Source of the DNA: Lewinellaceae bacterium
Lineage (GTDB): Bacteria; Bacteroidota; Bacteroidia; Chitinophagales; Saprospiraceae
Assembly (NCBI GenBank): GCA_020636405.1
Contig: JACJXW010000005.1
Coordinates: 310,001-374,000 of the forward strand
Reading direction: 5' to 3'
Length of the DNA stretch: 64,000 nt
Below, piece after piece: positions 19,729-30,200 of this stretch. Position 1 is the stretch's first letter. Each line of letters opens with the position of its first letter. The position numbers and the translations under genes were made by a program. The notes below the pieces were generated by a model, which worked only from the letters and a program-made list of their open reading frames with translations, was not told where the DNA came from and did not search any database.

Positions 19729-20089
19729 TGCGAATCAGGAGCTAAATTATGGTGATTCATGCGAATCAGGGGCTAAATGGCAGCCGATGGAGGCAGGGAT
19801 CGAGGGTGCAGCATGTGAGGTGAAAACGGCAACCCTTTTTTTACTGCTTCAGCAGGCCGCCTTTCTGATTTATGATGTTTGATTTGTGATGTTCGGTTTT
19901 CGATGTAGGGCGAGCGGAAGGGCTGCTCCCAAGGAGCCCCATCAAAAATCGCACATCGCACGTCAAAAATCGCACATCGCACGTCAAAAATCGCACATTT
20001 CTCCGTACCAAAAGTATCGTATAATCTGTCTGATATTTTGCACTCCCGGCCCTTTCAGGGCTCTTTAGCTCCTGATTCGCATGATTCAC
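19729..20089. repeat. Composite repeat with 26-bp terminal inverted repeats and heptamer array
   Basis: The arm at 19752-19777 and the reverse complement of 20064-20089 match at 24 of 26 positions. A further direct copy of the word gcgaatcaggagctaaat begins at 19730. Inside, 19949-20004 is a heptamer array (CAAAAAT, CGCACAT, CGCACGT in a 21-bp higher-order order), and complementary heptamers lie at 19870-19905. No ORF of note lies inside. It resembles a small non-coding mobile or hairpin-forming element; I see no target duplication. Confidence 0.6.
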
Positions 20090-20160
20090 CCCCAGAACCT
20101 AATTCCTCCTCTTTCCATAGCAAAACTCAAGCGGTAATGGGAAATTACTGCTTGAGAATC
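20089..20160. repeat. REP-like hairpin repeat, copy 1
   Basis: Arms ctcaagcggtaat (20126-20138) and attactgcttgag (20144-20156) form a 13-bp stem with one G-T pair and a 5-nt loop. The flank cctctttccatagcaaaa is also shared with the reverse complement of 58524-58541. The similarity to copy 2 extends over about 70 bases. Confidence 0.75.
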
Positions 20161-20204
20161 TGCGTAACACGAGTCGTCCCGAGTTTTGGATTGGAACGCG
20201 GACG

Positions 20205-20305
20205 CCGTCGCCCAAAGCTTTGGCGTCGGGCGAGGGCACGGATAACGCGGGTTTGCGCGGACCGCTCAGCAAAGGTACTTATCCGCACGACCCGCGTCAT
20301 CCGTG
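20205..20305. repeat. Palindromic intergenic repeats
   Basis: At 20209-20233 the sequence cccaaagctttggcgtcgg resembles the palindrome family of 13323 and 50176. Next, cacggat (20237-20243) pairs with atccgtg (20299-20305), and cgcgggt (20246-20252) pairs with acccgcg (20290-20296), giving an interrupted long hairpin. No gene is seen from 20306 to 20375. Confidence 0.55.
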
Positions 20306-20375
20306 TTCTATCTTCCCGGCATGAAAAATATGGGATGACTCCTGATAACCTTACAATGATTTTCCCATCATTGCT

Positions 20376-21953
20376 TCAATCCTTCCTCCTATGCCTTACC
20401 CAGCGGATGATTTCTTCCACCTCTCCACTCCGATTGGTTTTCAGCATCAGGCCGTCCCGGTCGGATCGGATGTAGGAGCCCTCGGGGCCGGGGATGACGT
20501 TGTAGAAGAACTGGCGGCTTAGGGGGACGCTCAGGTTGCTTATTTCCAAAGGCAGAAGCTTTTGTCCGGCGGCCCTTTCCCACCACAATAAGCTTACGAT
20601 AGCCCCACTGCCGTCCCCGAAGGAGATCTCGCTTAGGTTGTCCTTCCGGGAGATGGACAGGGTGATGCCATTGCGGGGATCCAGCACCAGAGTCTGCTGG
20701 CTGCCGGCAAGGCCCAACTGAAGGCCTCTGCCTTTGCGAACAATGGCCTCCGGAAGCTGAAAAGGTGGCGGTGGGTTGAAGGAGAGGGCACGTCCGTTTA
20801 GAACTTCCAGGTTGTATTGCGCCGTAAGAGTATAGAGGGCGTTGGGCGTGGACTCGGAAAGCAGTTGCCGGAAGGCGGCTTCCGCCTTTTCCTGGCCGTT
20901 CTGCAGAGCGATACTGATACCGTAGGCTAATTGCAGGTTAGCCGGATTGCCGTTCTTTCCCGGCCGAAACTGATGCTTCTTTAGAAAAGCGATAGCCTCC
21001 TCCGGCCGATTCAGCAGATTGAGGGCGCAGGCGGCATTGCCCACTGCCGGCAGGTAGCTGCCTTCTCTATCCAGGGCTTGCTGGAAATAGGAAAGGGCGG
21101 TTTGTAAAAGAGCTGCGCGTTGTTCCTTTTCCGCCTCTGTTGGCGCTCCCTCTCCCCGCTGCCTATCCAATTCCCGCAGCAGGCTGCCTGCTTCCATTTC
21201 CAGGGGATGCGCAAAGCGGTCGGTGCTCTCCTCGTAATAAGCTAATGCCTGGAGTACGTGCAATACCCCGAGGTTGTTGTAAATATCCCGTCCCTGGTAG
21301 TAATTCAGGAGGAAGGTATGGCAGCCAATGGCGAGGCTGTAGTATTCCAGGACAGCCAGGTAATTGGCAGCTTCGAATACGCTGATCAGCCGGCGCGACA
21401 TGGCTTGCACTTCCCGGGCGCTGTTGCTGCGTTCTTCGAAAGAGGGATACCCCGGAACGGCCTTACCCCATAGCCCGTAAGCTTTATAAATGCGCTCCAG
21501 GATAGCAGGAAGGATGCCCTCGATCCGGTAACCGGCCAGGTAGGTGGTGAAGGCGCCCTGTATGTCGGCCGCCTTTTCCCGGCTGTTGGAGTTGCTGTCT
21601 TCAATACCGTATACCAGAAAATTAGTGCTCTGACGGCCCTGTTCCGCCTGAAAAGCATGGGCCAGCTCATGGGCCAGGATGAAAGCCAGTGCATTCAGGG
21701 AGTCTTTGCCCATTTCGGTACACAGCCGGTAAGCCTTCTCATCCAGCACGATCTGATGGCGGGCCGGGTAGTAGGCCGCCACTTTTTTATTTTCCTCGGA
21801 AATGGATAAGGCCGGCAGAGGTTTGTCGGCCCTTCCTGCTTTTTGATAGAGCTGAAGCAGTACCTTTTCGGCTACAGTTTTGGGTGTCGTGATACAGGAG
21901 CCTGATGTAGCCCAAGGCAATAGTGCAAACAAGGTAAAAGCAAGTTTATACAT
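20376..21953 (-). CDS. Secreted TPR protein with M48-like HExxH motif
   Basis: A 525-aa exported protein (MYKLAFTLFALLPWATSGSC signal). It carries HELAH at residues 95-99 and, about 30 residues on, REKAAD, which matches the E-x-x-x-D arrangement of M48-type gluzincins. The second half has TPR-like helices, including YFQQALDREGSYLPAVGNAACALN. I infer a periplasmic metallopeptidase-like protein, but activity is unproven. The ATG at 21953 is preferred over 21968, which only adds MRTNN. It lies 11 bases after the anti-sigma gene and is probably the last gene of the sigma factor operon. Confidence 0.72.
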   Translation of the reverse strand: MYKLAFTLFALLPWATSGSCITTPKTVAEKVLLQLYQKAGRADKPLPALSISEENKKVAAYYPARHQIVLDEKAYRLCTEMGKDSLNALAFILAHELAHAFQAEQGRQSTNFLVYGIEDSNSNSREKAADIQGAFTTYLAGYRIEGILPAILERIYKAYGLWGKAVPGYPSFEERSNSAREVQAMSRRLISVFEAANYLAVLEYYSLAIGCHTFLLNYYQGRDIYNNLGVLHVLQALAYYEESTDRFAHPLEMEAGSLLRELDRQRGEGAPTEAEKEQRAALLQTALSYFQQALDREGSYLPAVGNAACALNLLNRPEEAIAFLKKHQFRPGKNGNPANLQLAYGISIALQNGQEKAEAAFRQLLSESTPNALYTLTAQYNLEVLNGRALSFNPPPPFQLPEAIVRKGRGLQLGLAGSQQTLVLDPRNGITLSISRKDNLSEISFGDGSGAIVSLLWWERAAGQKLLPLEISNLSVPLSRQFFYNVIPGPEGSYIRSDRDGLMLKTNRSGEVEEIIRWVRHRRKD

Positions 21954-21964
21954 GTTATTCGTCC

Positions 21965-22765
21965 TCAATCTTTCATTTCAGCCACCAGTTGCCGGGCTTC
22001 TGCCCGGCGGTCAAATTGGCTGTCCCCCGCCAACTGCTCGAGGGCTTGCCGGGCATCTTCCTTGCGTCCTTCAATGCGCAGGCAGGCAAGGGCGTAATAC
22101 CACTGTGCTTCCCGGGCCAGGGCAGGATCATCTTGCCGGGTAAGGGCAGAAAACCGGCTGGCAGCGGTCTCGAATTTCGACAAGGATAGTTCTGTCAGGG
22201 CGAGATAAAACTGTGCCGTATCGTTCTGAGGGTGATCCTGAAGGAAGCGTTCGAGTGACTCAGAAGCTTCCGGGTAGCTGCCGTTCCGGTAGGTTGCCAG
22301 TGCTTCCCGCAGGCTGTCCGTACTGTTCATTTCCGGGGTGAACCCCATCGAGGCCAGTCCTTCGATGAGCTCTTCCACTTTTGTCGTTTCCGGGCGGAAA
22401 TGCTCGCCATAGGCAATTTCCGGATCGAAAGCATTCGGCCGAAGGGTGAACCACCAGATGCCGGCGCACAGCCCGGTCACAGTTGCTGCTACCGCTATGC
22501 CAAAGGCCACCTGCCTCCAGGAGCCGCTCCGTGCCGCATCGAAGAACCCCTGTGCCTGGAGCTGGCGATGCACCTGGGCGATGTCCTCTTTTGCCTGCTC
22601 GTCGAAAGACCGTTCCAGGGCCTGCAGCAACTGCCGTTCCTGTATGGCCGCCTTTTTAAGGCCCTCGTCATGCTCCATGGCCTCTTCAAACGCCTCCTGC
22701 TCGGTGGCATCCATTTCGCCGGACAGGTACCGGTGGATCTGTTCTATTCTGAAATCATCGTCCAT
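21965..22765 (-). CDS. Anti-sigma factor-like membrane protein with TPR-like domain
   Basis: A 266-aa protein with a short cytoplasmic N-terminal helix bundle (RYLSGEMDATEQEAFEEAM), a pattern seen in many Bacteroidota anti-sigma proteins. One membrane helix covers about residues 86-108 (AFGIAVAATVTGLCAGIWW). The periplasmic part has TPR-like helices rich in Ala and Leu. It directly follows an ECF sigma factor gene, with a 48-base gap, so it most likely holds that sigma factor inactive and senses an envelope signal. No zinc-binding HxxxCxxC motif is seen. The partner assignment is from context. Confidence 0.78.
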   Translation of the reverse strand: MDDDFRIEQIHRYLSGEMDATEQEAFEEAMEHDEGLKKAAIQERQLLQALERSFDEQAKEDIAQVHRQLQAQGFFDAARSGSWRQVAFGIAVAATVTGLCAGIWWFTLRPNAFDPEIAYGEHFRPETTKVEELIEGLASMGFTPEMNSTDSLREALATYRNGSYPEASESLERFLQDHPQNDTAQFYLALTELSLSKFETAASRFSALTRQDDPALAREAQWYYALACLRIEGRKEDARQALEQLAGDSQFDRRAEARQLVAEMKD

Positions 22766-22813
22766 AAAGCTTTGAGTAGAAGGGTGCTCCGGGCCCAGGA
22801 TGTCGATCCTCGG

Positions 22814-23359
22814 CTATGAATTGGTTTTCCGTACCATCTTTCGAAGGTACTCCAGGCACCTGAATTTTTTCACCTTGACGAACGCTTCCGTATAGCCCAT
22901 CAGCCGGGCGATCTCGGCGTGCGGCAGGTTTTGGTAAAAAGTATAACGCAGGACTGCCCGGCAATCGTCTTCCAATGCATTCATGCTCTCGTTCACGAGC
23001 CGGAACAGGGCTTCCTTTTCCCGGGCGGCCTGTCCGCTGTCTTCTTCGGAAGGCAGCCCCTCCAACGGGCTGTCTTGTCGGAGCTGTATCTTGTCAGCTG
23101 CTTGTTGCTTGAGCCAGAGGTTTCGGGCAATGGCGTAGAGCAGGGTGCTGATCTTCCCATTCAGCTGAAAACCCGGTTTTCGGATGGTTTGCATTAGTGC
23201 AAAAAGGGCCTCCTGGAAGATGTCCTGCGCATCCTCCCGGTTTCCACCCATACGGGCGACCAGATGCTCCACCATCCGGTAATGCCGGCGATAGAGCCCT
23301 TCATAAGCGCTCTTCTTTCCTGCCCGCAGGCGGTCCAGCCATTCCTGCTCTTTACTCAT
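22814..23359 (-). CDS. ECF-type RNA polymerase sigma factor
   Basis: A 181-aa sigma-70 family protein of the extracytoplasmic function group. Region 2 includes REDAQDIFQEALFALMQ, the -10 recognition helix block. Region 4 includes LPHAEIARLMGYTEAFVKVK, a helix-turn-helix for the -35 element. Region 3 and 1.1 are absent, as expected for ECF factors. It starts the operon sigma factor, anti-sigma factor, TPR/HExxH protein, all on the minus strand. Its regulon cannot be read from sequence, but autoregulation of this operon is common for such units. No consensus housekeeping promoter was found just upstream. Confidence 0.92.
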   Translation of the reverse strand: MSKEQEWLDRLRAGKKSAYEGLYRRHYRMVEHLVARMGGNREDAQDIFQEALFALMQTIRKPGFQLNGKISTLLYAIARNLWLKQQAADKIQLRQDSPLEGLPSEEDSGQAAREKEALFRLVNESMNALEDDCRAVLRYTFYQNLPHAEIARLMGYTEAFVKVKKFRCLEYLRKMVRKTNS

Positions 23360-23586
23360 TGATCGGAATTGTTGGGGTCGGTTATCAGAAGATGGTGAAA
23401 TTTATTGATTTTTCCTGTTTTGTGGGCCCCGATCTCTGGAAAAAAGAAGCGCCGGCCGAAGCCAGCCCTCCGTTAAGATCCTGCCGGGCCCGGTAACAGG
23501 CCGGCGGAGGGTTTGAAAAAACCATAATAAAAGGGTTTCTGATCTTTACCGGCCGGACAAAACCCGCTCTTCCTTCAACTCATCTT
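23360..23586. other. Intergenic region upstream of the sigma factor gene
   Basis: This gap contains a GC-rich inverted repeat: ccctccg near 23487 pairs with cggaggg near 23508, with ggcccgg-type palindromes inside. A weak hairpin with aaacc/ggttt arms follows near 23519-23540. These may end the transcript of the small membrane protein gene and precede the sigma operon promoter. I see no gene. Confidence 0.4.
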
Positions 23587-23796
23587 TCATTCGAGGAGCT
23601 TTACCTTGTTGGTGGCGACCTCGGCAATGGCCATGGCTGTAGGGATGGGCACCGCAGGGCCGATCAGAACGATGGCAAAAGTACCCGCCAGCCCAGGGTT
23701 GCCCACCGCAAAGGCAAAGCGGAGAAACATGAAGGCCCCAAGAACGGTGGTGATGGCCACCAACGCCGCCAGATTGTCCCGAAGTATGTTCTTCAA
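23587..23796 (-). CDS. Small two-helix membrane protein
   Basis: A 69-aa hypothetical protein with two hydrophobic segments (LAALVAITTVLGAFMFLRFA and GTFAIVLIGPAVPIPTAMAI). The only usable start is TTG at 23796; there is no in-frame ATG. I cannot name a family. The composition and the clean ends of the helices suggest a real small membrane protein, but size and the non-ATG start leave doubt. A probable terminator of the next upstream minus-strand gene lies at 24012-24046. Confidence 0.5.
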   Translation of the reverse strand: MKNILRDNLAALVAITTVLGAFMFLRFAFAVGNPGLAGTFAIVLIGPAVPIPTAMAIAEVATNKVKLLE

Positions 23797-24011
23797 ATGT
23801 ATCCGCCCAATTATTCAGGTTTGGGATATAGGCTGAAGGGTAGATGGGCGGCCACAATTTTTGAGGATGGAAGTTTTGGAAGGGGAGGGTAATGTTTTCA
23901 GACTTAACGGTAACAGGCTTCGTTCACGGCCCAAACCACCTTCTCCTTAAGGAAAAGACTGGCCCTCCATGCGCAGAACCTGTCGCGACGTAATGTATTT
24001 GAACACCCGCT

Positions 24012-24046
24012 AAAAAACCTTCCAGGTTACCAAAACCTGGAAGGTT
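24012..24046 (-). terminator. Intrinsic terminator after the giant surface protein gene
   Basis: Arms aaccttccaggtt (24016-24028) and aacctggaaggtt (24034-24046) form a perfect 13-bp stem with a 5-nt loop. On the minus strand the stem is followed by TTTTA. It lies 168 bases after the stop codon of the 2186-aa gene. The rest of the gap 23797-24213 has no gene; its right end holds an octamer array. Confidence 0.75.
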
Positions 24047-24181
24047 GAAAAGCTCCAATCTATGAATGAAAGGGCAGGTATGCACTGCCCGGCTGCACCT
24101 CGCGAGGCAAGGAGGTTCCATCCGGAATGAATGCACCAATGCCCCCACCTGCGGCAAAGGCTTCGGCTTGCAAAGCGAATG

Positions 24182-24208
24182 CACCAATACACAAAAACAC
24201 CAATACAC
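24182..24208. repeat. Octamer array next to a stop codon
   Basis: CAC recurs at 24182, 24190, 24198 and 24206, an exact 8-nt period. It abuts the stop codon of the minus-strand gene at 24214, so on that strand the mRNA reads GUG every 8 nt right after the stop. A separate gaatgcaccaat word also lies at 24128. Confidence 0.65.
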
Positions 24209-24213
24209 TTGTC

Positions 24214-27200
24214 TTACCGCATCAGCACCACATCCCCTTCCTTATACACCTCCACCTCCTGCCCGCAGGCGCGCACCCGCGCCCGTACGTACCAGATGTA
24301 CAGGCCCGAGTTCTGCCGCTGCCCCTTCACTGTGCCGTCCCAGCCGGCTGCCAGGTCTTCGGTACGGAAAAGCTCAGCGCCCCAGCGGTTGAAGACGCGG
24401 AGCTCGTACTCCAGCAACTCGGCGCCGGAGGCGGGAGCGGCAAGGAAGAGGTCGTTCCGCCCGTCCTCGTTGGGCGAGAAGGCATTGGGCACGTAGAGCA
24501 GCTGTTCTCCCTCCTGTTTCGGAGCCGGGACGATCACCTGCCGGACGATCATCTGGCAGGTGTTGCTCACTGTGAGGGCGTAAGTGCCGGCGCTGTCCAC
24601 CTGCAGGCTGGGGCCGGTGCTGCCGTCGCCCCATTGATAGGCCAGGGTGCCGTCATCTCCGGATGGTATAGTGGCGGAAAGGGTGGCCGTGGGTTTGTCG
24701 CAGGCCAGGGAATCCTGCAGCACCTCGAGTACCAATGGCTCGGGCTCCATTATGGTTACCGAAGTGGAGGCCGTACAGCCTCTTCCGTCTTGAACATACA
24801 GCGTGTAGGCCCCACTTTCCAGGCCGTCGAACAATGGGGTGGCGCTGAACTGCTGCCCATCCAGAGAGAAACTGTAGGGCGCCAGGGTATTCTGCACCAC
24901 CATCCCTGTGATGGCGCCGACGCTGCTGTCCGGGCAGTCTTCCTGTACCACAGCTTCCACAGCAGGCGCCGGGTAAGCCTGCACCCGGACGGCCACCACC
25001 GAATCGCAGCCGAACTGGCTGGTCAAGGTTACCGTGAGCGTATCGCCGGGGGCGAGCTCCTGTCCTTGATAGTCGACGGTGCTGCCCGGACATACTTCGA
25101 GCAGCACTTCGGTTTGTTCTTCCGGATACCGGGTGACCTGTACGGACACTATGGAGTCACATCCGCTTTGGGTGGCCAGCTGCAGCTCCGTACTGCCCAC
25201 GGGCAGCATCATTCCGGCGAAGAAGATGCTGTCCTGGCAGGTGGACAGTTCGACATCCTGCCGGTAGCTAGGCAGTTCCTCCACCTCCACCCGGACCAGC
25301 GAATCGCAACCCGCCTGGTTGGCCAGCGTGAGGTCCAGTGCTTCACCGGCCAGGATGGGCGTGCCTTCGAAGTAGGCGGTATCCCCAGCGCAGGCAGAAA
25401 GCTGGATGAGGGTGTCGCTGCTCATCTGTTCCAGGACGGTGACGGTAACGACGGAATCACACCCGGCGGCATTGGTAAAGGTGAAGTCCTGCTGCTGTCC
25501 TGCACTGAGGGCCATTCCGTTGTAATCGACGGTGGCGCCGGAGCAGGCGCTGAGTTCGATGCCGGAGGCGGAAGGTTGCAGTTCTACCACTGTGACGGTA
25601 ACGACGGAATCACAGCCGACGGCATTGGTAAAGGTGAAGTCCTGCTGCTGTCCTGCGCTGAGGGCTGTTCCGTTGTAATCGACGGTGGCGCCGGAGCAGG
25701 CGCTGAGTTCGATGTCGGAGGCGGAAGGTTGCAGTTCCACAACAGTTACGGTGACGGTAGAATCGCACCCAACGGCATTAGGGAAAATAAAATTCTGTTG
25801 TTGCCCGGGGACGAGGGCCGTACCGTTGTAATTGACGGTGGCGCCGGAGCAGGCGCTGAGTTCCAGGCTGGAACTGCTGGGCTGAAGTATAATGACGTTC
25901 ACCCTCTCCAGGGAGTCGCATCCGGAAGCGGAGGTGAAGGCCGTTACAAAACTCGTGTCCCGGATGAAGGACCCTCCGCCGTAGCTGATCGACGCACAGC
26001 CGCTCAGGGTCACTTCCGTCATCACTGTTGGGCAGTTCTCGAGCAGCCAGTTGATGGTGACCAACGTCCCGCAGCCGGTAAAGGTAGTATCTACCGTATT
26101 GGACATGAGCCCCAGGGGGCTGACGCTGCTGGTATCCAGCCGGACGGTATAGGCATCGGCGGCTATATTGGGGAAAGCGTAGGAGCCGTTGGGATTGGAA
26201 ACGGTGCCGGCCAGCACGGCCCCGTTCTGCAACAGCTCCAGTACGGCGCCGCTGTAAGTGGTGTCGGCCGGGTCGATCACTCCATTCTCATTGACGTCGA
26301 CGTATACTTCGCCCTGGATCGTCCCTACTTCATCGAACATTTCCAGGACGAGCGGGCCGGAGTTGAGTGTACAGCCGTCCCCGTTCGTCATCTCGACATA
26401 ATATTCCCCGCTCTGGTTGGCGATCAGCTCCGGCATCCCGCTTTGCGGAGCCCCCATAGGGCTGCCGTTGAAGAACCACTGGTAGCTGACGATGCCGGGT
26501 ATTTCCGGCAGGCAGAGGGTGTCGGGGCGGCAACGGCTGTAACAACCGCTGGGTATCAGGGAGATGTTGGGCCCGGCGGTGATCTCCAGGCGGTTACTCT
26601 CCGCTTCGCACCCGAATGTGTTTGTGGCAGTAGCGAAATATTCGCCCGCCTGAGTAGCCGTCATGGTGGGCCCTTCCAGTCCGTTATTCCAGCGGTAGGT
26701 AACGCCAGGTTCCGGACTGGTGACGCTGAACGTCACCGGGGTGCTTTCGCAGTTGGGCCCTGCCGGGTTGGCGGTGATCTGTACCTGGGCGGGCAGGGGA
26801 TGCACTTCCACGACGAACGGCCCTACGACGTCCTGGCATCCGGTGGTATTGTTGGTGACGGTTACAAAAATATCGTGGACGCCGACGGGCAGCAGCGTGA
26901 AGCGGTCTTCGGTAAACTCTATCCGGGTTCCGGAAAGGCCGTTGCTCCATTGGTAAGTGTATTGGGAGTTGGCGATCACCTCCAGGAAAATATCTGTCCC
27001 GAAGCAGGCCTGGTAGCCGTCGTAGGAATAGCCGATGGGCTGGCCGTATTCGTCGTATTCTACACCGCGGATGGTGGCGTCCGGCGCCGGCAGTACTTCA
27101 ATGTCGATTGGAGCAGGCTCATAAGAACAACCGATGGCGTCGGTAAGGGTCAGGCTGTAAATGCCCGTTTCAAATACCCGTGTAGAGGACGTGGTATCGC

Positions 27201-30200
27201 CGGTAGACCATAGCCAACCTATCCCTCCCGCCGGCGCGCTGAGCGTGGTGGTATCTCCTTCGCATAGGGGAGAGGGCAGGGAAGAGGTGATGGCGCCGTT
27301 CAGGGCGTTAGGCTCCACCAGGATATCCCGGCTGAAGCTGTTCTCGCAGCCATAGATGCTCCGGGCGGTGAGGGTAACGGTATAGGCGCCGGGAGTATCG
27401 AAGCGGTGGTAGGGCGCCAGAAGTTCTGAACTATTGGCCTCGCCGCTGGTAGGGTCGCCGAAGTCCCATTGTACGTTTATTACCTCAGGGCCGACGTCGG
27501 CAGAGAAGGGCAGGGCGGTGGCCTCACAGCTCAGCAGCGGTTCTTCGAAAGACACTGCCGGCGGGCCGTATACCTCCACCTCTTTGCTGATGCGGGCCGT
27601 ACAACCTTCCGAACTGGTGACTTCCAGCCTTACAGTATAAATGCCGGGGGCGGCAAAGGTGTGCATGGGGTTGGCCGTGGTGGCCGTATTGGCGGCTCCA
27701 CTGGTGGGGTCGCCGAAGTTCCACGACCAGGCGGCGATCGAGGAGGAGGGCAGGAAAGTAGAAAGGTCAGTAAATGGAACAGGTGCGCCTGCACATGCCG
27801 TGTCTGCGCTGAAATTCGCGGCCAGAATAATGGAGTCGGCCCGGAATGCTCCGCAGGTAATGGTATTGCCCGGGTCGTTGGGGTCCACAAAATCTGCCCT
27901 TATCAGGATGCGGTAGTAACCCGGCTGGGTGAAGTTGTGGGAAGGGTTGTCCAGGTTGGACGTATTGTCGGCGCCGCTGGCCGGGTCGTCGAAGTTCCAG
28001 GAAATGGTTCCGGGTATAAAACCGCTGGATGTATTCTGGTAGTTGTGAACATCGCAGGTTGGGGTGGTTTGGATGGTGAAATCCAGGTTAGCAAGGAAGG
28101 GGCAGCCGCCCGGCCCGCCGCCGCCCGAACAGTCCTCGATGACCGAAATGCTGTTGGACGGGAAAATGCAGCCATTGACGTCGGTGATCTCTACATAGTA
28201 TACCCCTTCCGCCGTGGCGGTGTATTGTGGGGTATCCGTTCCTACCGGATTTCCGTTCTGGTACCATTGATAGTTGTAACCGGCGTCGGTATTGACCGCG
28301 TACAGGCGGGTGAGCGGTGCCGTATTACAGAAGACGTTCGGGTCGGGCGTTGAAATAGAAATATCGGACTTCGGATAAGGCATGATCCGGAATGTTGTTT
28401 CGCCTGTACATCCGTTGGCGTCGGTAGCGATGAGGCTGTAAGTGCCGGCCGGAAGGGAAGGCGCCGGGCCGGTAGAAACGGTATTGCCCTCCGTATCCAA
28501 CCATTCATAACTACTGAAGGCGATAGTAGTTTGTACGGGTGTAATCTCGTTGGGGCACAAGGCGGGTGGGTGCTGTACCACCGGTTCCGGCAGGGCGTGT
28601 ACTTCCAGGTTGAGGCTGGCTGATTGTCCGCAGCTCTGTACTGTGACGGACACCGGGCCGGTGTGGTGCCAGAGGATCTCGGCAGAGGCTTCGTCCTCCT
28701 CCCCGATGATCGTTCCCGCTCCGGCGGGCGAAATGGACCAGCTGTAGCTCAGCCCGGTAAATAGGCTGGTGCTAAAAACGGAAATGTCCTCGTCACAAGC
28801 GTCCGCCGGCCCGCTGATGGTGAGGCCGGGTATGGTATTGAGCGTTTGAGTAAATACTTCCGACTCACAACCCAGCCCGTCGACCTGAATGACGCTGAGC
28901 TCGAAGGGCGGCGTCGCCCCGAAGCTCACATTGATCTTTCGCCCTTCCCGTACGGTAATGGCGCCGCCATTGTTTACCTCCCAGCGGAAGCGGGAATTGA
29001 GCAAGGCCGACTGGGCTTCGTAGGTGTACAATTCCCCCGGGCAAATGAGCAGGTCGCCAAGAATGGCATCCACTGCCGGCGGAGGCGCCGTCACCACTAC
29101 GATGGTGGTATGTTGCGGCGTGCAATAAGCATTTCCGTCCACCGGTTCGGCGATGAGGCGGTAGGCTCCGGCGGGGAAGCTCCAGTCGATGGAGGGCATT
29201 GCGGCAGGTGCGCCGGAGGCCCATACCACACTGCCGTCAGCGGCTTCCACTGTCCAGTTGCAGTTTACCGGTGCATTGCCCGGTATGCTACGGGTGCTGT
29301 AGGCGCTGCTCTGTCCCTGGCAGTTCTCGATAGGGCCGGTGACGGTGAACTCGGGGTTGATGTCCACCTCCAGGGTGTCGGCGCCGCCGCAGCCCAGGTA
29401 GCAATTGTCGAAGGAAACAGCTACCCATTGCGGTTCGTTGGGCAGGAATCCGTCGAACCATTCCACTACAATTTCATCTGTGCCCTGTCCGGAGAGAATG
29501 GTACCGAAGCCGGATACCGACCAGTCGAAACTCGTCCCGCCGTAGGGGGTGATGCTGTAGGTGCCGATATCTCCCCGGCAGACATTGGCCGGCCCGTCGA
29601 TGGCGGCATCCTCGGAAAGGATGGGCACCCGGATGGAGGACGGCTGCAGGCAGGTGTTGAGGCCGGGGCAGTCTTCCACCGTCAGCCCGATGAGGCCTTC
29701 CGGGCCGGCGCCCCAGTCGACGGAAATGTAGTCATCGTCGGGCCCGCCGCCGTCGATGATGGTGCCGTTGCTGCTCACTGTCCAGAGGTAAGTGCCGCAG
29801 CTGGCCTGGGCGGTGTAGGTGCCCAGAGTGTTCTCGCAGATGGTCCCGACGCAATCGACGATGGGGCTCTCGCCGGCTTCCACTACGACAGTGAGCGTTT
29901 TGACATCAGCGCATAAGCAGGCGTTGTAGGCGGTGAGCTCTACCGTATAAACTCCGGGGGTATTGTAGGTGGCCGAAGTGTTGGTATTCGTGGAGAGGGC
30001 TCCGTTGCCCAGGTTCCAGTTGAAAGACTCGGCGTACAGGCTGGTGTTCTGGAACAACACCTCCTGCCCCTGGCAGATGGTTAGCGTATCATTCACTGCT
30101 GCCGGTGTGGTGGTGAAGCTGGCAACGGGGTTTTCCAGCACTTCCACGCATTGGGTAAGGACGACTTGTTGGCTACAGAAATCGGAAAAGAAAAAGGTCA

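Noticed and set aside
24127..27213. Long plus-strand ORF of 1028 aa opposite the giant surface protein
   Set aside because: It is antisense to the PKD/T9SS protein and lacks any domain; repeats in it mirror the real gene's repeats.
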